Source of the DNA: AP-15 sp963738185
Lineage (GTDB): Bacteria > Pseudomonadota > Alphaproteobacteria > ATCC43930 > CGMCC-115725
Length of the DNA: 64,000 nt
Direction of reading: 5' to 3'
NCBI GenBank assembly: GCA_963738185.1
Contig: CAVTVA010000003.1
Coordinates: 248,001-312,000, forward strand
The position numbers and the translations under genes were made by a program. Below are positions 61,986 to 64,000 of this stretch, piece by piece; position 1 is the first letter of the stretch, and every line of letters starts with the position of its first letter. The notes beneath the pieces were generated by a model. The model ran no database searches, was not told the DNA's origin, and was given only the letters and a program-made list of their open reading frames with translations.

Positions 61986-63247
61986 GATGCCGCCTCCCAA
62001 TCGCCTGACTTGCCGCCTGATTTCTTCAACAGGCGCAGATCGGTCACGGTCATGCCGCGATCGACCGCCTTGCACATGTCGTAGATCGTCAAGGCTGCGA
62101 TGCTCGCCGCCGTCAGCGCCTCCATCTCGACCCCGGTGCGCCCGTGCAGCCGGCAAGTCGCGGTGATCTCGACGGCGCTCTGTGCGGGCGCGCAGGCGAG
62201 TTCGACCTCGACCGAGGTCAACGCCAGCGGGTGACACAGCGGGATCAGTTCGGCGGTGCGCTTTGCCGCCATGATGCCGGCGAGGCGTGCCACCGCCAGC
62301 ACATCGCCCTTGGCGACATCGCCGGCGCGGATGCGCTCGAGCGTTTCGGGGCGCATGACCACCCGCGCGCCGGCGATCGCCACCCGTTCGGTCTCGTCTT
62401 TCGCCGAGACATCGACCATGCGCGCGCGGCCCTGTGCGTCGAGATGAGTGAATTCGGGCAGCCGCAGCAGGTGACGCGTCGCCATCGCAACATCGGGGGC
62501 GCGCATCAGGGTCTCGCCGATCAAAAAGCACCGGGCGCCGGCCTTGGCGAGGCGATCGAGGTCCTCCGGGCGGCGAATCCCGCTTTCGGCAACGACGATC
62601 CGGTCCGACGGGACCAACCGCGCCAGTTGCTCCGTTACCTTAAGATCGACTGACAAAGTCTTGAGATTACGGTTGTTGATGCCGATCAGCCGCGCTCCAA
62701 TGCGCAGCGCGCGATCAAGCTCGTCGCAATCATGGATTTCGGCCAGCACGTCGAGACCGAATTCGCGCGCCGCCGCCGCCAGCTCCCCCGCCGCCGCATC
62801 CGACAAGACCGCCATGATCAGCAGCACGCAATCGGCGCCGATCGCGCGGCTTTCGAGCACCTGATACGGGTCGAGGATGAAATCCTTGCGCAGCACCGGC
62901 AATCCCACAGCCGCGCGCGCGGCCCGCAGATCGTCGTCGCGGCCCTGGAAATGAGGGGTATCGGTCAGCACCGACAGGCAGCTGGCCCCGCCTGCCTGAT
63001 AGGCGCGGGCCAGCGCCGCCGGATCAAAATCGGCGCGGATCAGCCCGGCGCTCGGCGAGGCCTTTTTGATCTCGGCGATCAGACCCGGGCGGCCCTCGGC
63101 CAGATGCCGCTCCAAGGCCCCCGCGAACCGGCGCACCGGCGGCGCCGCAGCGAGGCCGGCGAGGAGCGCCGCCTCCGACACCGCCGCCTTGGCGCCGGCG
63201 ACATGGGTGCGCTTGTCGGCGCAGATGCGTTCGAGCACGTCGCTCAT
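61982..63247 (-). CDS. trpC-moaC: Fused indole-3-glycerol-phosphate synthase / cyclic pyranopterin monophosphate synthase (TrpC-MoaC)
   Basis: 421 residues from ATG 63247. Residues 1-262 are TrpC ('RPGLIAEIKKASPSAGLI', 'LPVLRKDFILDPYQVLESRA', 'VVAESGIRRPEDLDRLAKAG'), which closes the indole ring in tryptophan synthesis. Residues 264-421 are MoaC ('FTHLDAQGRARMVDVSAKDE', H339 in 'LIPLCHPLALTSV', 'TIYDMCKAVDRGMT'), which makes cyclic pyranopterin monophosphate. No stop or alternative start separates them in any frame near the join (about 62460). In relatives these are adjacent separate genes. Its start overlaps the trpD stop (ATGA). Confidence 0.88.
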   Translation of the reverse strand: MSDVLERICADKRTHVAGAKAAVSEAALLAGLAAAPPVRRFAGALERHLAEGRPGLIAEIKKASPSAGLIRADFDPAALARAYQAGGASCLSVLTDTPHFQGRDDDLRAARAAVGLPVLRKDFILDPYQVLESRAIGADCVLLIMAVLSDAAAGELAAAAREFGLDVLAEIHDCDELDRALRIGARLIGINNRNLKTLSVDLKVTEQLARLVPSDRIVVAESGIRRPEDLDRLAKAGARCFLIGETLMRAPDVAMATRHLLRLPEFTHLDAQGRARMVDVSAKDETERVAIAGARVVMRPETLERIRAGDVAKGDVLAVARLAGIMAAKRTAELIPLCHPLALTSVEVELACAPAQSAVEITATCRLHGRTGVEMEALTAASIAALTIYDMCKAVDRGMTVTDLRLLKKSGGKSGDWEAAS

Positions 63248-64000
63248 TGGACGGTCTCCGCAGTGTCGGCCGGGGCATTGGTGCGGGTGACGAGCTCGGC
63301 GAGGACGCCGCCGGCTGCACCCAAATCGATCGAGCGCGCAGCCAGCTCGACCCCGTCGGCAAGGCTCGCGGCCCGGCCGGCGATCAACAGCGCGGCGCCG
63401 CTGTTCAGCAGCACGACGTCGCGCAGCGGCCCGCCGATCCCAGCAAGCAGCCCGCGCATCAGCCGCGCATTGTGGGCCGGCTCGCCGCCGCGCAGATCTT
63501 CGAGCCGCGCCGCCGGCAGCCCGGCGTCCTGCGCCATAACCTCGAAGGTTTCGACCCGGCCGCCCTCGAGCGCGGCGACCGTGGTCGGGCCGGCGGTGGT
63601 CAGCTCGTCGAGCCCGTCGCCATGGACGACCCAGGCGCGCTCGCCGCCGAGCCGACCCAGCACCTCGGCCATCGGGCGCACCCATTCGGGCGCGAACACG
63701 CCGACCAGCTGAAGGCGCGCATGGGCCGGGTTCGACAGCGGGCCCAACAGGTTGAAGATCGTCCGCGTCCCCAGCTCGACGCGGGTCGGCGCCACATGGC
63801 GGGTGGCGCTGTGGTGGCGCGGCGCCATCAAAAAACCGATGCCGATTTCCCACAGGCACGCGCGCACCAGCGAAAGATCGGCCTCGATGTTGACGCCGAG
63901 CGCGGTCAGCACATCGGCCGAGCCCGATTTCGAGGACAGCGCGCGGTTGCCGTGCTTGGCGACCGGCACGCCGCAGCCGGCGACGACCAAGGCGCTCGCG
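63244..64000 (-). CDS. trpD: Anthranilate phosphoribosyltransferase (5' truncated by window)
   Basis: About 252 residues are visible; the N-terminus lies beyond the window's right edge. 'VPVAKHGNRALSSKSGSADV' is the phosphoribosyl-pyrophosphate and anthranilate binding signature, and 'TRHVAPTRVELGTRTIFNLL' then 'GPLSNPA' follow. It transfers a phosphoribosyl group to anthranilate, the step before isomerisation and TrpC. The stop overlaps the trpC-moaC start as ATGA, so the genes are coupled. trpG is probably just beyond the edge. Confidence 0.95.
   Translation of the reverse strand, partial: ASALVVAGCGVPVAKHGNRALSSKSGSADVLTALGVNIEADLSLVRACLWEIGIGFLMAPRHHSATRHVAPTRVELGTRTIFNLLGPLSNPAHARLQLVGVFAPEWVRPMAEVLGRLGGERAWVVHGDGLDELTTAGPTTVAALEGGRVETFEVMAQDAGLPAARLEDLRGGEPAHNARLMRGLLAGIGGPLRDVVLLNSGAALLIAGRAASLADGVELAARSIDLGAAGGVLAELVTRTNAPADTAETVQ

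Noticed and set aside
1..64000. CRISPR arrays, prophage or insertion sequences
   Set aside because: No regularly spaced identical repeats with spacers, no transposase or integrase domains, and no terminal inverted repeats flanking genes were seen.

Overview
The window is a high-GC chromosomal segment, most likely from an alphaproteobacterium of the Rhodospirillales type. Four things support this: the trpD-trpC-moaC-moeA-lexA gene order, a GTTC-N7-GTTC SOS box in front of lexA, a split gcvPA/gcvPB glycine cleavage operon under a tandem glycine riboswitch, and CGTCATTCCCGCGAAAGCGGG-type palindromic repeats. I see no phage, transposase, plasmid or CRISPR array. The left 20 kb, rich in luciferase-like monooxygenases, amidohydrolases, a class III CoA-transferase and other catabolic-looking enzymes, suggests a soil or sediment heterotroph.

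Layout. 0-10 kb: scattered catabolic genes (DUF917, CoA-transferase, NHL propeller, LLM oxidoreductase, DUF5131, a duplicated ferredoxin-like protein, an amidohydrolase) and a Do/DegP protease. 10-13 kb: a 915-residue ABC exporter-like protein whose ATPase motifs are all altered. 13-20 kb: a minus-strand set of sorbosone-dehydrogenase-like propeller, diheme cytochrome c, esterase, LLM oxidoreductase, lactonase and a frameshifted amidohydrolase. 20-24 kb: fdhD coupled to a membrane-anchored FdhF/YdeP-like molybdoenzyme. 23.9-28.7 kb: riboswitch-gcvT-gcvH-gcvPA-gcvPB. 28.8-32.7 kb: hydrolase, Rieske-FAD reductase and an adenylate-forming ligase. 32.9-36.5 kb: ccmABCDE-ccmG for cytochrome c maturation. 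36.5-39.7 kb: two DHA2 drug exporters.

39.9 kb holds the most striking small gene: a SelW-like ORF with an in-frame TGA in the family's CxxU position, a strong ribosome binding site and a bacterial-SECIS-like hairpin just downstream. 40-48 kb: a polytopic membrane protein, a Rieske oxygenase, a GNAT enzyme, a methyltransferase, a lipoprotein, RidA and a BT1-like transporter. 48-54.6 kb: a secreted Pro-rich protein, ppdK, a mosaic and twice-frameshifted glyS, tRNA-Pro and a polyprenyl diphosphate synthase. 54.7-59.6 kb: DUF2007, a TrmN6-like methyltransferase, an S49 peptidase, pdxJ, a PH-domain protein and tatBC. 59.9-64 kb: lexA, moeA, a trpC-moaC gene fusion and partial trpD.

A recurring oddity is single-base frameshifts in genes that should be intact: an amidohydrolase, ccmE, ccmG, an MFS transporter, selW, and glyS twice. 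glyS is essential, so many of these are probably sequence errors in a draft or metagenomic assembly. Read-level checking is needed before any is called a pseudogene.
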